Assembly (NCBI RefSeq): GCF_003224335.1
Contig: NZ_QKLF01000004.1
Span: 124,001-188,000 of the forward strand
DNA: 64,000 nt
Direction: 5' to 3'
DNA from: Curtobacterium sp. MCJR17_055
GTDB taxonomy: Bacteria > Actinomycetota > Actinomycetes > Actinomycetales > Microbacteriaceae
The position numbers and the translations under genes are program-made. Below the pieces are notes generated by a model. It was not told where the DNA came from. It searched no databases and saw only the letters and a program-made list of their open reading frames with translations. Shown here piece by piece: positions 50,803 to 59,550 of this stretch (within the stretch, counting starts at the first letter, position 1; the number at the start of each line of letters is the position of its first letter).

Positions 50803-52326
50803 ATGTCCGCACTGCTCACCAGCCCCGTCGCCACCCGGATCACCGCGAGCCGCGCCTCCCGGTTCGCGGCGCTCGCGGTGCTCATGCTGCCGGTGCTGCT
50901 CATCTCGGTCGACAACACCGTCCTGAGCTTTGCGCTGCCCTCCATCGCGCGCGCCCTGCACCCCGATGCGACCACGCAGCTCTGGATCGTCGACGCCTAC
51001 CCGCTCGTCCTCGCCGGCCTGCTCGTCGTCATGGGCAGCATCGGTGACCGCATCGGTCGCCGCCGGATCCTGGTGACCGGAGCGACCGGTTTCGCGGTGC
51101 TCTCCGTCGCCGCCGCGTTCGCGACCGAGGCCTGGATGCTCGTCGCCGCCCGGCTCGCGATGGGCGTCTTCGGCGCGATGCTCATGCCCGCCACGCTCTC
51201 GATCATCCGGAACGTCTTCCCGGACGCGGGGGAGCGGCGCCTCGCGCTCGCCGTCTGGTCGACCATGTTCGCCGCCGGCAACGCCCTCGGCCCGCTCGTC
51301 GGCGGCGTCCTGCTCGCGCACTTCCACTGGGGCAGCGTGTTCCTGGTCGCCGTGCCGATCCTCGTCGTGATGCTCGTCGCCGTGCCGTTCTGCGTGCCGG
51401 AGTCCCGCGACCCCGAGCCCGGGCCCGTCGACGTCCCGAGCATGCTGCTCTCCCTCGGCGCCCTCGGCCCGCTCGTCTGGGCGATCAAGTCGCTCGTGCA
51501 CCCCGAGGAACGCGGTCTGGCCGTCGCCATGGTCGCGGTCGGTGTGCTCTGCGGGATCGCGTTCGTCCGGCGGCAACTGCGCACCCGCACGCCGATGCTC
51601 GACATGCGCCTCTTCCGCAGCACGGCCTTCACCGGCAGCGTGCTCATGAACATGGCCGCGATGTTCTCCCTCACCGGCTTCCTGTTCTTCGTCGCCCAGC
51701 ACCTGCAGCTCGTCGCCGGCCTGGACCCCTTCGCGAGCGGCCTCGTCCTCGTGCCGGGTGCGGTGCTCACCATCGTCGCCGGGCTCGTCGTCGTACCGGT
51801 CGTCGCCCGGGTCGCGCCGCGCTGGGTCGTCTCGGCGTCGCTGCTGTTCTCCGCGGTCGCGTACGCCCTCGTCGCCGGGCTCGGGCACCACGCGACCATC
51901 GCCGCGCTCGCCTTCGCCTTCGTGTTGCTCGGTATCGGCATCGGTGCGTCCGAGACGGTCACGAACGACCTGATCATCTCCACCGCCCCGGCGGACAAGG
52001 CCGGAGCAGCATCGGCCATCTCGGAGACCGCGTACGAGATCGGCGCCGTGCTCGGGACCGCCGTCCTCGGGACGATCCTCGCGTCGGCGTACCGGGCGAA
52101 CGTCGTCGTCCCCGAGGGGCTGTCGTCCACCGCGCACACCGCGGCGGGGGAGACCCTCGGCGGAGCGGTCGCCGCGGCCGCCGAACTCGGTGGACCGGCG
52201 GGGCAGGCGCTGCTCGAGTCCGCGCGGGCCGCCTTCGACTCCGGCGTGACCACGACGGCGGGCGTCGCCGCGGCGCTCATGGTCGCCGCGGCCGCCGGTG
52301 CGGTCGTGATGCTGCGGCGGCACTGA
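50803..52326 (+). CDS. MFS multidrug efflux transporter, DHA2 type
   Basis: The 507-residue protein has about 14 membrane segments with PVLLISVDNTVLSFALPSIARAL, GSIGDRIGRRRILV and GNALGPLVGGVLL, and TAPADKAGAASAISETAYEIGAVLG near the end. It resembles actinobacterial QacA/SmvA-type pumps for cationic compounds. The ATG at 50803 is preferred (GGAG 8 nt upstream) over one 24 nt earlier. Transcription starts from a promoter carrying two palindromes. Confidence 0.92.
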   Translation: MSALLTSPVATRITASRASRFAALAVLMLPVLLISVDNTVLSFALPSIARALHPDATTQLWIVDAYPLVLAGLLVVMGSIGDRIGRRRILVTGATGFAVLSVAAAFATEAWMLVAARLAMGVFGAMLMPATLSIIRNVFPDAGERRLALAVWSTMFAAGNALGPLVGGVLLAHFHWGSVFLVAVPILVVMLVAVPFCVPESRDPEPGPVDVPSMLLSLGALGPLVWAIKSLVHPEERGLAVAMVAVGVLCGIAFVRRQLRTRTPMLDMRLFRSTAFTGSVLMNMAAMFSLTGFLFFVAQHLQLVAGLDPFASGLVLVPGAVLTIVAGLVVVPVVARVAPRWVVSASLLFSAVAYALVAGLGHHATIAALAFAFVLLGIGIGASETVTNDLIISTAPADKAGAASAISETAYEIGAVLGTAVLGTILASAYRANVVVPEGLSSTAHTAAGETLGGAVAAAAELGGPAGQALLESARAAFDSGVTTTAGVAAALMVAAAAGAVVMLRRH

Positions 52327-52550
52327 GCCCGTCGGCTCGCGCGGGCCCGAGCGGGCAGCCCGAGCCGTCGGCCTGCGCCGTGCCGCGCCGTCGTCCGGAG
52401 CGCTCCCGAGCGGGCACGGCCGCGTGACGGCACGCCCGGGATGGGCCGAACCTGTGAATCATGGACCCGCACCATGCCGCAGGTCCTACGTTGGGGGATG
52501 GCCGCGACGTCCGCGGCCGTCCCCCCGAACGAGGAACGACCACGACTGAC

Positions 52551-53084
52551 ATGCCCGACGCCGCCGACCTCCCGCAGGCAGACGTCCCCCAGGCCGACAT
52601 GGCCGCCGCGTACAAGGCGGCCTTCCGCGGACACCCCGCCGGTGTCGCGGTCATCACCGCGGAAGGCCCGGACGGTCCGACCGGTCTCACCGCCTCGAGC
52701 GTCGCCTCCGTCGCGGTCGACCCGCCGGTCCTGGTCTTCTCGCTCTCCACGAACTCCGGGTCCGCCGGCGTCGTGCTCGGTGCCCCGGTCTTCGTGGTGC
52801 ACCTGATGGACGCCCGCGGCGTCGCGCTGGCCAAGCGCTTCGCGTCGACCGGCAGCCCCGCCGCGGACGACCCGATCTGGGGTGCCCTGCCGAGCGGCGA
52901 CCGCTACCTGCCCGACGCCGCCAGTGCCCTGCGCTGCCGTCCGCTGTCGACGACCCCGATCGGCAGTTCGACCGTCGTCGTCGCCGAGGTGCTCGACATC
53001 GTCGTCGGCCTCGACCGCGGCGAGCCGCTGGTCTACCACAACCGGGAATTCCACTCCCTGACCGATCGTTCCCGGCTCTCGTGA
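52551..53084 (+). CDS. Flavin reductase family protein
   Basis: The 177-residue split-barrel FMN-binding protein has AAYKAAFRGHPAGVAVITA, GLTASSVASVAVDPPVLVFSLS and PLVYHNREFHSL. Members reduce FMN for two-component monooxygenases. No monooxygenase is adjacent. A TACGTT hexamer near 52490 may be the -10, with GAGGAACGACC in the leader. It lies 45 nt upstream of sodA and may be co-transcribed. Confidence 0.88.
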   Translation: MPDAADLPQADVPQADMAAAYKAAFRGHPAGVAVITAEGPDGPTGLTASSVASVAVDPPVLVFSLSTNSGSAGVVLGAPVFVVHLMDARGVALAKRFASTGSPAADDPIWGALPSGDRYLPDAASALRCRPLSTTPIGSSTVVVAEVLDIVVGLDRGEPLVYHNREFHSLTDRSRLS

Positions 53085-53129
53085 GCCGCGGAACCCCGCA
53101 CCGCACATCACCGATCGAAAGGACCGCAC

Positions 53130-53744
53130 ATGGCTGAGTACACCCTGCCCGAGCTCCCCTACGACTACGCCGCCCTCGAGCCGCACATCAGCGGCAGGAT
53201 CATGCAGCTGCACCACGACAAGCACCACCAGGCCTACGTGACCGGTGCCAACACCGCGCTGCAGCAGCTCGGCGAGGCCCGCGAGTCCGGCAACTTCGCG
53301 AACGTCAACAAGCTCGAGAAGGACCTCGCGTTCCACCTCGGTGGCCACGTCAACCACTCGATCTTCTGGACCAACCTCGGCCCGGACACGAAGGTCCCGG
53401 AGGGCGAGCTCGCCGCCGCGATCGACGAGTTCTTCGGCTCGTTCGAGAAGTTCCAGGCGCAGTTCGCGGCGGTCGCCAACGGCATCCAGGGCTCCGGTTG
53501 GTCCGTCCTGGCTTGGGACGTCGTCGGCCAGAAGCTGACGACCTTCCAGCTGTTCGACCAGCAGGGCAACATCCCGTTCGGTCTCGTGCCGATCTTCATG
53601 CTCGACATGTGGGAGCACGCCTTCTACCTCGACTACCTCAACGTCAAGGCGGACTACGTCAAGGCCGTGTGGAACATCGTCGACTGGGAGAACGTCGCCG
53701 CCCGCTTCGAGAACGCCAAGTCCCAGAGCTTCGTCACGCTCTGA
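53130..53744 (+). CDS. sodA: Superoxide dismutase, Mn/Fe type
   Basis: The 204-residue enzyme has all four metal ligands in context: His in QLHHDKHHQAYV, His in HLGGHVNHSIFW, and Asp and His in DMWEHAFYLDY. The Gly-Ser/Gly-rich GSGWSVLAWD region favours manganese, although metal choice cannot be certain from sequence. No signal peptide. A GAAAGGA ribosome site precedes the ATG. Confidence 0.97.
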   Translation: MAEYTLPELPYDYAALEPHISGRIMQLHHDKHHQAYVTGANTALQQLGEARESGNFANVNKLEKDLAFHLGGHVNHSIFWTNLGPDTKVPEGELAAAIDEFFGSFEKFQAQFAAVANGIQGSGWSVLAWDVVGQKLTTFQLFDQQGNIPFGLVPIFMLDMWEHAFYLDYLNVKADYVKAVWNIVDWENVAARFENAKSQSFVTL

Positions 53745-53799
53745 GCACCACCACGTTGAGCACCGGGACCTCGTGGACCACGTGCTCACGAGACGGTGC

Positions 53800-53818
53800 G
53801 GGTCGCGGAACGCGACCC
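53800..53818. terminator. 8-bp hairpin after sodA
   Basis: GGGTCGCG-GAA-CGCGACCC is a perfect short stem-loop just before the larger palindrome, giving two hairpins in tandem. Confidence 0.5.
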
Positions 53819-53820
53819 CA

Positions 53821-53870
53821 CGACGGACGGGAGGCCCGGTACCAGCTGGTACCGGGCCTCCCGTCCGTCG
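53821..53870. terminator. Perfect 50-bp palindrome between sodA and a TetR gene
   Basis: Every base pairs: each half reads CGACGGACGGGAGGCCCGGT and then ACCAG. It contains two facing copies of the dispersed GACGGGAGGCCCG element. Position between convergent genes makes it a bidirectional terminator. Confidence 0.8.
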
Positions 53871-53891
53871 TCCCCGTCCCTGCGCCCGGAC

Positions 53892-54536
53892 TCAGGAGCG
53901 GACAGCGCCGACCCGGGACGCCACGGTCTCGCCGACGTGATCGGCCTCGCCGGGACCGGTGCACGGGTCGAGGGCGCCGATCTCCGCTGCCAACCGGCGC
54001 GCGACGTCCCGGAGGGTGACCTCGACGGCGGTGACGTCGCCGTCGAGGACGGCACCCCACTGGGCCCCGCGACAGGCGAGGACCGCCGCGCTCGCGGCCC
54101 GGAGCGCCGTACAGCCGTCCGCTCCGTGCGCCCGGCACCATGACGCGATGGTTTCGACGTGTGCCCGGTGCTGGCACCGGTGCCGGTCGTGCCCGGTCAG
54201 TGCCTCCACGGCGCCGAGTTCGAACGTCAGCCGGGCTGCGAGGAAGCGGTCCGGGTCCTCGAGGCCGCCGAAGACCGCGAGCAGGTACTCCGTCAGCACC
54301 TGCTCGTCGGCGTCGGGGTCGAGGCCGATGCCGGACACGTGCCGACTGAGGTGCTCCACCACGGCGTCGATGAGGCCGTCACGCGACCCGAAGTGGTACA
54401 CGATCGGGTACGCGCTCGTCCCGAGGACGCGACCGAGGCTCCGCACAGACACGTCCTGCAGGCAGGTGCCGTGCAGGTGGTCCGTGACCTTGGCGACGAT
54501 CGCCGGCTTCAGGGACGGGTCCGGTTGACGAGGCAT
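53892..54536 (-). CDS. TetR family transcriptional regulator
   Basis: The 214-residue protein has a divergent TetR helix-turn-helix (about 15-50; TCLQDVSVRSLGRVLGTSAYPIVYHFGSRDGLIDAV) and a Cys-containing C-terminal ligand domain. The ATG at 54536 is preferred over a start 18 codons earlier because that extension is low complexity. A dyad next to a likely -10 upstream suggests autoregulation. Confidence 0.86.
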   Translation of the reverse strand: MPRQPDPSLKPAIVAKVTDHLHGTCLQDVSVRSLGRVLGTSAYPIVYHFGSRDGLIDAVVEHLSRHVSGIGLDPDADEQVLTEYLLAVFGGLEDPDRFLAARLTFELGAVEALTGHDRHRCQHRAHVETIASWCRAHGADGCTALRAASAAVLACRGAQWGAVLDGDVTAVEVTLRDVARRLAAEIGALDPCTGPGEADHVGETVASRVGAVRS

Positions 54537-54586
54537 GGTCTCTCCCGAGCGAGGAACAGGCGGACGACCGCCACGAGGCCGAGCGG

Positions 54587-54602
54587 ACATGCAGCATGTT
54601 AC
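54587..54602 (-). promoter_or_regulatory. TetR promoter with palindromic operator
   Basis: The minus-strand -10 TAACAT (54602-54597) overlaps ACATGCAGCATGT (54587-54599), a perfect odd palindrome, about 51 nt upstream of the TetR start. This is a common layout for TetR autoregulation. Confidence 0.45.
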
Positions 54603-54663
54603 CGGACACGGCCGCGACCGCGTTCGAACCGGTTGCGGGAGGGGGGGCTCCGAGACGACGGGA

Positions 54664-56283
54664 TCAGGCCGTCGGGTCTGGTGCCACCGGCTCGGTCGGC
54701 GCTGCCGCCGGGTCGGTCGGTGCTGCCGCCGTGTGCGCGGGTACTGCCGCGGCCTCCGCGGGCACCACCTCGTCCGGTTCCGCCCGCACGACGAGGGTCT
54801 GCACGAGGCCGGACGCGAGCGGGGCGAGTCGGATCTCCACGCGGAGCCGGCCGCGGGCGCCCGGCACCCACCAACGCAGGTGCGTCGGCGTCACGGACCG
54901 TTCGGCCACGGGCGGTGCGGACAGGTCGGCGGCGACCTCCGCGACGGCACCGTCGATCGCTGCTCGTCGACGGTGCCACGGGACGTCGAGCGGGACGTTC
55001 TCGGCGCAGACCGCGCCGGCCTCCGCATCGGACCAGTCCGCCAGCAGACGCGTCACGGACCGTTGCGCAGCACGCGTCGACGGCAGGACCGGTTCGCTGC
55101 CGGGAGCTCGTTCGTCGTCCCGCGACCGGGTCACGGGCACGCCGGTCGCGGCGGGGACCGCGTGCGGGACCGCGACACCCGGGACGGCGTCCGCGAGGAG
55201 GAGGTCGAGTGCACGCGTCGCGGCCACGGAGACCTTCGCCTGCGTGGCGTTCTCGAACGCGACCACGCCGAGTCCGGTCGAGACCGACCAGCGCATGTGG
55301 GCGGAGAACCCCGGGTAGCCGCCGGAGTGGGACACGATCGGGCCGACGGCCGGGTCGTGCTCCACGAACAGCCCGAAGCCGTACCCGGCGGTCCGGGTCG
55401 ACCCGGGCAGGCTCCCGGGCGGGAGGACCCGCATCGCCTGCTGCATCGCGCGACGCTCCGCCGTGGTGAGGGGTCCGACGTCGGATCCGGCACTGCCCGC
55501 CTCCGCGAACGGTGCGGCGGTCCCGTCGAACGCCGCCGCGAGCCACCGACCCCACCGGGCCAGGTCCCGCACGGTCGAGAACAGGCCGCCGATCGGCGAG
55601 AACGCGCCCGGGCCGGTCGTCCTCAACGCCTCCCAGTCGTCGTCGACGCGGCGGTGGCCGGTGACCACGAGACCACGGGCGTCGGCCGCGGCGAACACGG
55701 TGTCGTCGAGTCCGAGCGGGCGGAGCACACGTTCGGTCGCCACGGCCGGGAAGGGCGCCCCGGCGACGACCGACAGCGCCCGACCGAGGAGTGCGTAGCC
55801 GAGGTTCGAGTAGGCGAACCCGGTCCCCGGCACGGAGTCGAACAGCAGACCGCTGCGGAGGACGTCGTCCAGGTCCTGGTCCCGGAGCGCCTCCTGTCGG
55901 TCCGCCCACGGGTCGTCCGTCGGGAAGCCCGCGGACATCGTGAGGAGCATCCGGAGGGTCGGGACGGGGGAGTCCGCGGTGGGCAGCCGGACCGCGGCGA
56001 ACGCGGGGACGAACTCCGTGACCGGGGTGTCGAGGGACACCAGGCCGTCCGCGACGAGGCCGAGCAGGGTCGCGGCGGTGACGCTCTTCGTGCACGAGGC
56101 GATGCGGTAGACGGTGTCGGCTTCGGGTGCCCGGCCGTCCCCGCGGTCCCCGTGTCCGCCCGAGGCGACGAGCCCGTCCCGGTCGAACACGCCCCAGACG
56201 CTGCTCGGCGCGATGCCGTCCAGGACGCGCTGCCGGTGCATGGCGTCGACGGCGCCGAGCACGCCCGGACCCGGCCGGCTCAT
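54664..56283 (-). CDS. Serine hydrolase, beta-lactamase/DD-peptidase fold
   Basis: The 539-residue protein has the class C-type triad motifs: S63-x-x-K66 (SCTK), Y158-S-N160 (YSN) and SHSGG in place of KTG. The catalytic domain covers about 10-360, and an extra C-terminal domain of about 170 residues ends in an Ala/Pro tail. No signal peptide is present, so it is probably a cytoplasmic esterase or peptidase rather than a drug-inactivating enzyme. It overlaps phrB by 4 nt. Confidence 0.87.
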   Translation of the reverse strand: MSRPGPGVLGAVDAMHRQRVLDGIAPSSVWGVFDRDGLVASGGHGDRGDGRAPEADTVYRIASCTKSVTAATLLGLVADGLVSLDTPVTEFVPAFAAVRLPTADSPVPTLRMLLTMSAGFPTDDPWADRQEALRDQDLDDVLRSGLLFDSVPGTGFAYSNLGYALLGRALSVVAGAPFPAVATERVLRPLGLDDTVFAAADARGLVVTGHRRVDDDWEALRTTGPGAFSPIGGLFSTVRDLARWGRWLAAAFDGTAAPFAEAGSAGSDVGPLTTAERRAMQQAMRVLPPGSLPGSTRTAGYGFGLFVEHDPAVGPIVSHSGGYPGFSAHMRWSVSTGLGVVAFENATQAKVSVAATRALDLLLADAVPGVAVPHAVPAATGVPVTRSRDDERAPGSEPVLPSTRAAQRSVTRLLADWSDAEAGAVCAENVPLDVPWHRRRAAIDGAVAEVAADLSAPPVAERSVTPTHLRWWVPGARGRLRVEIRLAPLASGLVQTLVVRAEPDEVVPAEAAAVPAHTAAAPTDPAAAPTEPVAPDPTA

Positions 56284-57629
56284 GCCCGGCGCATCTCGGC
56301 GTAGGCGTCGAGTGCCCGCTGCCGACTCGTCTTGAGGTCGAGCATCGGCTCCGGTCGGTCCTCGTCCGCGGGCACCCACCGGCGCACGTACTCGCGGTGC
56401 GGGTCGAACCGTTCGAGCTGACGGTCGGGGTTGAACACCCGGAAGTACGGCGCGGCGTCGAAGCCCGAGCCCGCCACCCACTGCCAGTTCGCCGCGTTGT
56501 TCGCCGCGTCGGCGTCCACCAGGGTGTCCCAGAACCACTGCTCGCCGATGCGCCAGTCCACGAGCATGTTCTTGACGAGGAAGCTCGCCGTGGCCAGGCG
56601 CACCCGGTTGTGCATCGCGCCGGTGTGCCAGAGCTCGCGCATCCCCGCGTCGACCAGGTCGAAGCCGGTCGTGCCGTGTCGCCACCGGTCGAGTTCGGCG
56701 TCCGAGGCCTCCCGCCACGGGAACGCGTCGAACTCCCGCCGCACGTTCGTCCGGGCGATGTCGTCGCAGTGGAAGTACTCGTTCCAGTTGAACTCCCGCC
56801 AGGCGAGCTGCCGGAGGAAGGCCGGTGCCGCGCGGCGCTGGTCGGGTTCGAGCGTCTCGTGCAGGCGGTGCCAGACCTGGTACGGGCTGATCTCGCCCCA
56901 GCGCAGGTGCGGCGAGAGACTGCTGCTCGCTGCCTGCGCGGGCTCGTCCCGCTGGTCGTAGTCCGCGAGTGCCTCGTCGATGAACCGTTCCATCCGGTCC
57001 CACGCGCCGTGCTCGCCGGGCGTCCAGGCATCCCGCATGCCACCCGCCCAGTCCGGCGCGGTCGGCAGGAGTGCCCAGTCCTCGAGCGTGTCGGAGGCGA
57101 CGTCCGCAGGCGGGGCGATCGTCTCCGGCTCGGGCCAGGGGTGCCGCGGCTCCGGCATCGCCTGCGCGGCGCGCCAGAACGGCGTGAACACCTTGAACGG
57201 TTCGCCCTTCCCGGTCAGGACCGTCCACGGTTCCCAGAGCAGGGTGCCGGCGGAGCTGTGCGCCTCGACGCCGCCGGCGACGAGGCCGGCCTTGATGCCC
57301 GCGTCGATCTCCCGTTCGACGCGGCCGTAGCGACGGTTCCAGAACACGGCGTCCGCGCCGGACTCCGTGACGAGGTCCGCGATCACGTCGGCCGCGGCAC
57401 CCCGCCGGAGCACGAGCGCGGTGCCGTGCGCGCGGAGGTCGGCGTCGAGTGCGGCCAGGGACTGGTGGAGCCACCACCGGGCCGCGGCGCCGTGCGGGCG
57501 GATCCCCTCGCTCTGTTCGTCGAGCACGTAGACGACCGTGACCGGGCCCCCGCGGTCCACCGCCGAGCGGAGCGCCGGGTTGTCCGCGATCCGGAGGTCG
57601 TCGCGCAGCCAGACGACCGAGCCGCTCAT
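56280..57629 (-). CDS. phrB: Deoxyribodipyrimidine photolyase
   Basis: The 449-residue enzyme repairs UV-induced pyrimidine dimers with blue light. The N-terminal antenna domain starts VVWLRDDLRIADNPAL. The C-terminal FAD domain has SPHLRWGEISPYQVW, QLAWREFNWNEYF, FDLVDAGMRELWHTGAMHNRVRL and NNAANWQWVAGSGFDAAPYFRVFNP, including the tryptophans used in photoreduction. It is coupled by 4-nt overlaps to a MarR gene upstream and the serine hydrolase downstream. Confidence 0.95.
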   Translation of the reverse strand: MSGSVVWLRDDLRIADNPALRSAVDRGGPVTVVYVLDEQSEGIRPHGAAARWWLHQSLAALDADLRAHGTALVLRRGAAADVIADLVTESGADAVFWNRRYGRVEREIDAGIKAGLVAGGVEAHSSAGTLLWEPWTVLTGKGEPFKVFTPFWRAAQAMPEPRHPWPEPETIAPPADVASDTLEDWALLPTAPDWAGGMRDAWTPGEHGAWDRMERFIDEALADYDQRDEPAQAASSSLSPHLRWGEISPYQVWHRLHETLEPDQRRAAPAFLRQLAWREFNWNEYFHCDDIARTNVRREFDAFPWREASDAELDRWRHGTTGFDLVDAGMRELWHTGAMHNRVRLATASFLVKNMLVDWRIGEQWFWDTLVDADAANNAANWQWVAGSGFDAAPYFRVFNPDRQLERFDPHREYVRRWVPADEDRPEPMLDLKTSRQRALDAYAEMRRA

Positions 57630-58129
57630 GCCGACGCCCGATCCGGCACGGTCGCGACCGACCTGCGCGTCGCGGGTGTGGCGGCGGCGGCGACGCGGAG
57701 CTTCGTGCAGAGCTCGGTGAGCGTCCGCAGCTCAGCGTCGTCGAGCCCGGCGCCGACCTGCGCCGCGATGGTGGCCGCGTGCTGCACGGCGACAGCGCGG
57801 TACACGTCGTAGCCGTGCGGGGTGAGGGTGACGATCACCCCCCGCGCGTCGGTCGGGTCGGGCTGCTTCTCGACGATCTCCTTGGACGCGAGGCGGTCGA
57901 CCAGGCGGCTGACACTCGGCTGCGTCAGGAGCAGGTGGCCCGTCAGGTCGCGCATCCGGCAGCGGCGGCCGGGTTGGGTCGACAGGTTGAAGCAGACGTC
58001 GTACTCGTTGAAGGAGATCTCGGCCGAGGGGAACTCGGTGTTGAGGTTCCGCATCACGGTGACCTGCGCGCGGAACAGTGACTCCCACGCCGCGACCGCG
58101 GTGGCCTTCTCGCTGCGGTGATCGCTCAC
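57626..58129 (-). CDS. MarR family regulator heading the photolyase operon
   Basis: The 167-residue winged-helix protein has MRDLTGHLLLTQPSVSRLVDRLASKEIVEKQPDPTDARGVIVTLT (about 62-107). The GTG at 58129 follows GGAGGGAC. Its stop overlaps the phrB start, so regulator and photolyase are made together; oxidative or light-linked control is an inference. The unusual inverted repeat at 58257-58284 lies in its upstream region. Confidence 0.88.
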   Translation of the reverse strand: MSDHRSEKATAVAAWESLFRAQVTVMRNLNTEFPSAEISFNEYDVCFNLSTQPGRRCRMRDLTGHLLLTQPSVSRLVDRLASKEIVEKQPDPTDARGVIVTLTPHGYDVYRAVAVQHAATIAAQVGAGLDDAELRTLTELCTKLRVAAAATPATRRSVATVPDRASA

Positions 58130-58256
58130 GGTTGTGTCCCTCCGGTCGGTGGACCCCCACCCTACCGAGGGGTACCGACGAGGAACGCGGGCCGGCCGCC
58201 CGAGTGGACGACCGGCCCGCTCCCTTGCACCGGGAGATTCCTGCAATCACATTCCA

Positions 58257-58284
58257 CAGTCGGTGCCACAGCAAACACCGACTG
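58257..58284. promoter_or_regulatory. 9-bp inverted repeat upstream of the MarR-phrB operon
   Basis: CAGTCGGTG (58257-58265) and CACCGACTG (58276-58284) form a perfect dyad with a 10-nt spacer in a relatively AT-rich stretch. A minus-strand TATACA-like hexamer lies within 25 nt. It is a candidate operator for the MarR protein or another regulator. Confidence 0.4.
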
Positions 58285-58321
58285 CACGTCCGACTGTATA
58301 ACGAAGCGGTAACGCCAGGGA

Positions 58322-58372
58322 AGGCGGCCACGCCGCCTATTCCTGCGAGTTGCCCGAGCGCTCGTCGAGCGC
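58322..58372 (-). terminator. Tandem hairpins after the winged-helix regulator
   Basis: GCGCTC-GTC-GAGCGC (58358-58372) and AGGCGGC-CAC-GCCGCCT (58322-58338) are two perfect stems immediately beyond the stop at 58377, read on the minus strand. Confidence 0.5.
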
Positions 58373-58376
58373 CGGT

Positions 58377-59198
58377 TCAGAAGAGGTCGGGCGACGGCGT
58401 GGAGGCGTAGCGCACGGAGACGTCGGCGTGCCGGTCGAAGCGGTACCCGACACCGCGGACCGTCCGCACGATCTCCTCGAAGGCGCCGAGCTTCGCCCGC
58501 AGACGGCGGACGTGGACGTCGATGGTGCGCTCGTTCGGCGTCTCGTCGTCGCCGGCGGACCAGAGGCCCTCGATGATCGCCGAACGGTCGACCGTGCGCC
58601 CCTCGCGGAGGACGAGGAACTGCAGCAGCTCGAACTCCTTGAAGGTCAGCGGCGCCGTCTCGCCGTCGAGGACGACCCGCTTGCGCGAGATGTCGATGAC
58701 GACACCGGTCTCCTCCGGTTCCGGCTTCTCGGTCTGCTTGCGCGCGGCCACCGCCGACCGGTCCTGCAGCGCCAGCCGGACCACGTCGACGTCCCGTCCG
58801 CCGGACCCCTCCGCGGCGACGGCGACGGCGGCGTAGGTCTCCGCCGACGGCACGAGCTGTGCGGTGAGCGCCTTGAGCTGCTCGACGACGGCAGCCAGGG
58901 TCGTACCGGCTGCAGCTGCCGCGGCCTCGTCGAGTCCGACGTACAGCGCGAACCCGCGCGCCTCCGTGCCCTCGGGCAGTGCGCGGTTGCGCTGCGGGGC
59001 GACGACGGGGCTGGTCGGGACGGCCGTCCGGTCGGCGGCCGGCCGCACGGGCTGGGCGACCGGAGTGCGACGTGTCCCGATCGGCGTCACGTGGCCGAGG
59101 TCGGTCGGCGCGGACGCGGTCGTCCGGAGCCCGGCGACGCTCCGGTCACGGGCGGCGTCGGTGTGGGCGGTGCGGGGCTGGGCGATGGTGAGCGACAT
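58377..59198 (-). CDS. Orphan winged-helix regulator (OmpR/PhoB-type DNA-binding domain)
   Basis: The 273-residue protein has a C-terminal Trans_reg_C domain (about 170-262; LTFKEFELLQFLVLREGRTVDRSAII, then RTIDVHVRRLRAKLGAFEEIVRTVRGVGYRFD). There is no receiver domain: the first 80 residues are low complexity, and residues about 90-165 form a small alpha/beta module (ARGFALYVGLDEAAAAAAGTTL). No histidine kinase is adjacent. The ATG at 59198 follows GGAGACC. It lies 244 nt downstream of a leaderless small ORF. Confidence 0.88.
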   Translation of the reverse strand: MSLTIAQPRTAHTDAARDRSVAGLRTTASAPTDLGHVTPIGTRRTPVAQPVRPAADRTAVPTSPVVAPQRNRALPEGTEARGFALYVGLDEAAAAAAGTTLAAVVEQLKALTAQLVPSAETYAAVAVAAEGSGGRDVDVVRLALQDRSAVAARKQTEKPEPEETGVVIDISRKRVVLDGETAPLTFKEFELLQFLVLREGRTVDRSAIIEGLWSAGDDETPNERTIDVHVRRLRAKLGAFEEIVRTVRGVGYRFDRHADVSVRYASTPSPDLF

Positions 59199-59442
59199 GG
59201 TGCGGTCTCCGGGTGGTGCGGCCGAGCGGAGTGGTGGAGCATCGGCCGGTGTCGAATGCGTCGGCCCGGGTCGGCAGTACGCCGATCGGCCCTGCGGTCC
59301 CTGTGCGGGACCGGGGCTCATCCGGGGGAACGGGGTCCGACCTCGTGACGGTGGTGCGCGTCGTCGACGGGGTCGTCACCGCGGGATCACGCTCGCGCGA
59401 CGGGGGTGGTGTCGCGGAGGATCCGGCTGGAACGGGTACCGA

Positions 59443-59544
59443 TCAGGCACACATTCGACAACGCATGACCGCCGTGGTCGGCATCATAATGCCGACGGTC
59501 CCCTTGGCCTCGCGGAGGGCTCGGGTGGACGGGGTTGCAGTCAT
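59443..59544 (-). CDS. Leaderless small ORF, 33 codons, ending CRMCA
   Basis: The minus strand reads MTATPSTRALREAKGTVGIM and then MPTTAVMRCRMCA. The ATG is exactly 6 nt after the -10 GATACT, so translation would begin at the transcript's first base. Two cysteine codons lie in the last five. Size, position upstream of a regulator and terminal cysteines recall cysteine-responsive leader peptides described in mycobacteria. Coding is inferred, since the ORF is short and Met-rich. Confidence 0.4.
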   Translation of the reverse strand: MTATPSTRALREAKGTVGIMMPTTAVMRCRMCA

Positions 59545-59550
59545 GGCCCG

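Noticed and set aside
54664..56283. Annotating the beta-lactamase-fold protein as an antibiotic resistance gene
   Set aside because: It has SxxK and YSN but HSGG instead of KTG, a long extra domain and no signal peptide, all of which fit esterase/peptidase-like relatives.
54599..57043. Long alternative minus-strand frame running through the photolyase and serine hydrolase genes
   Set aside because: Both genes have full sets of family motifs in their own frames; the alternative is Arg/Pro-rich shadow sequence.
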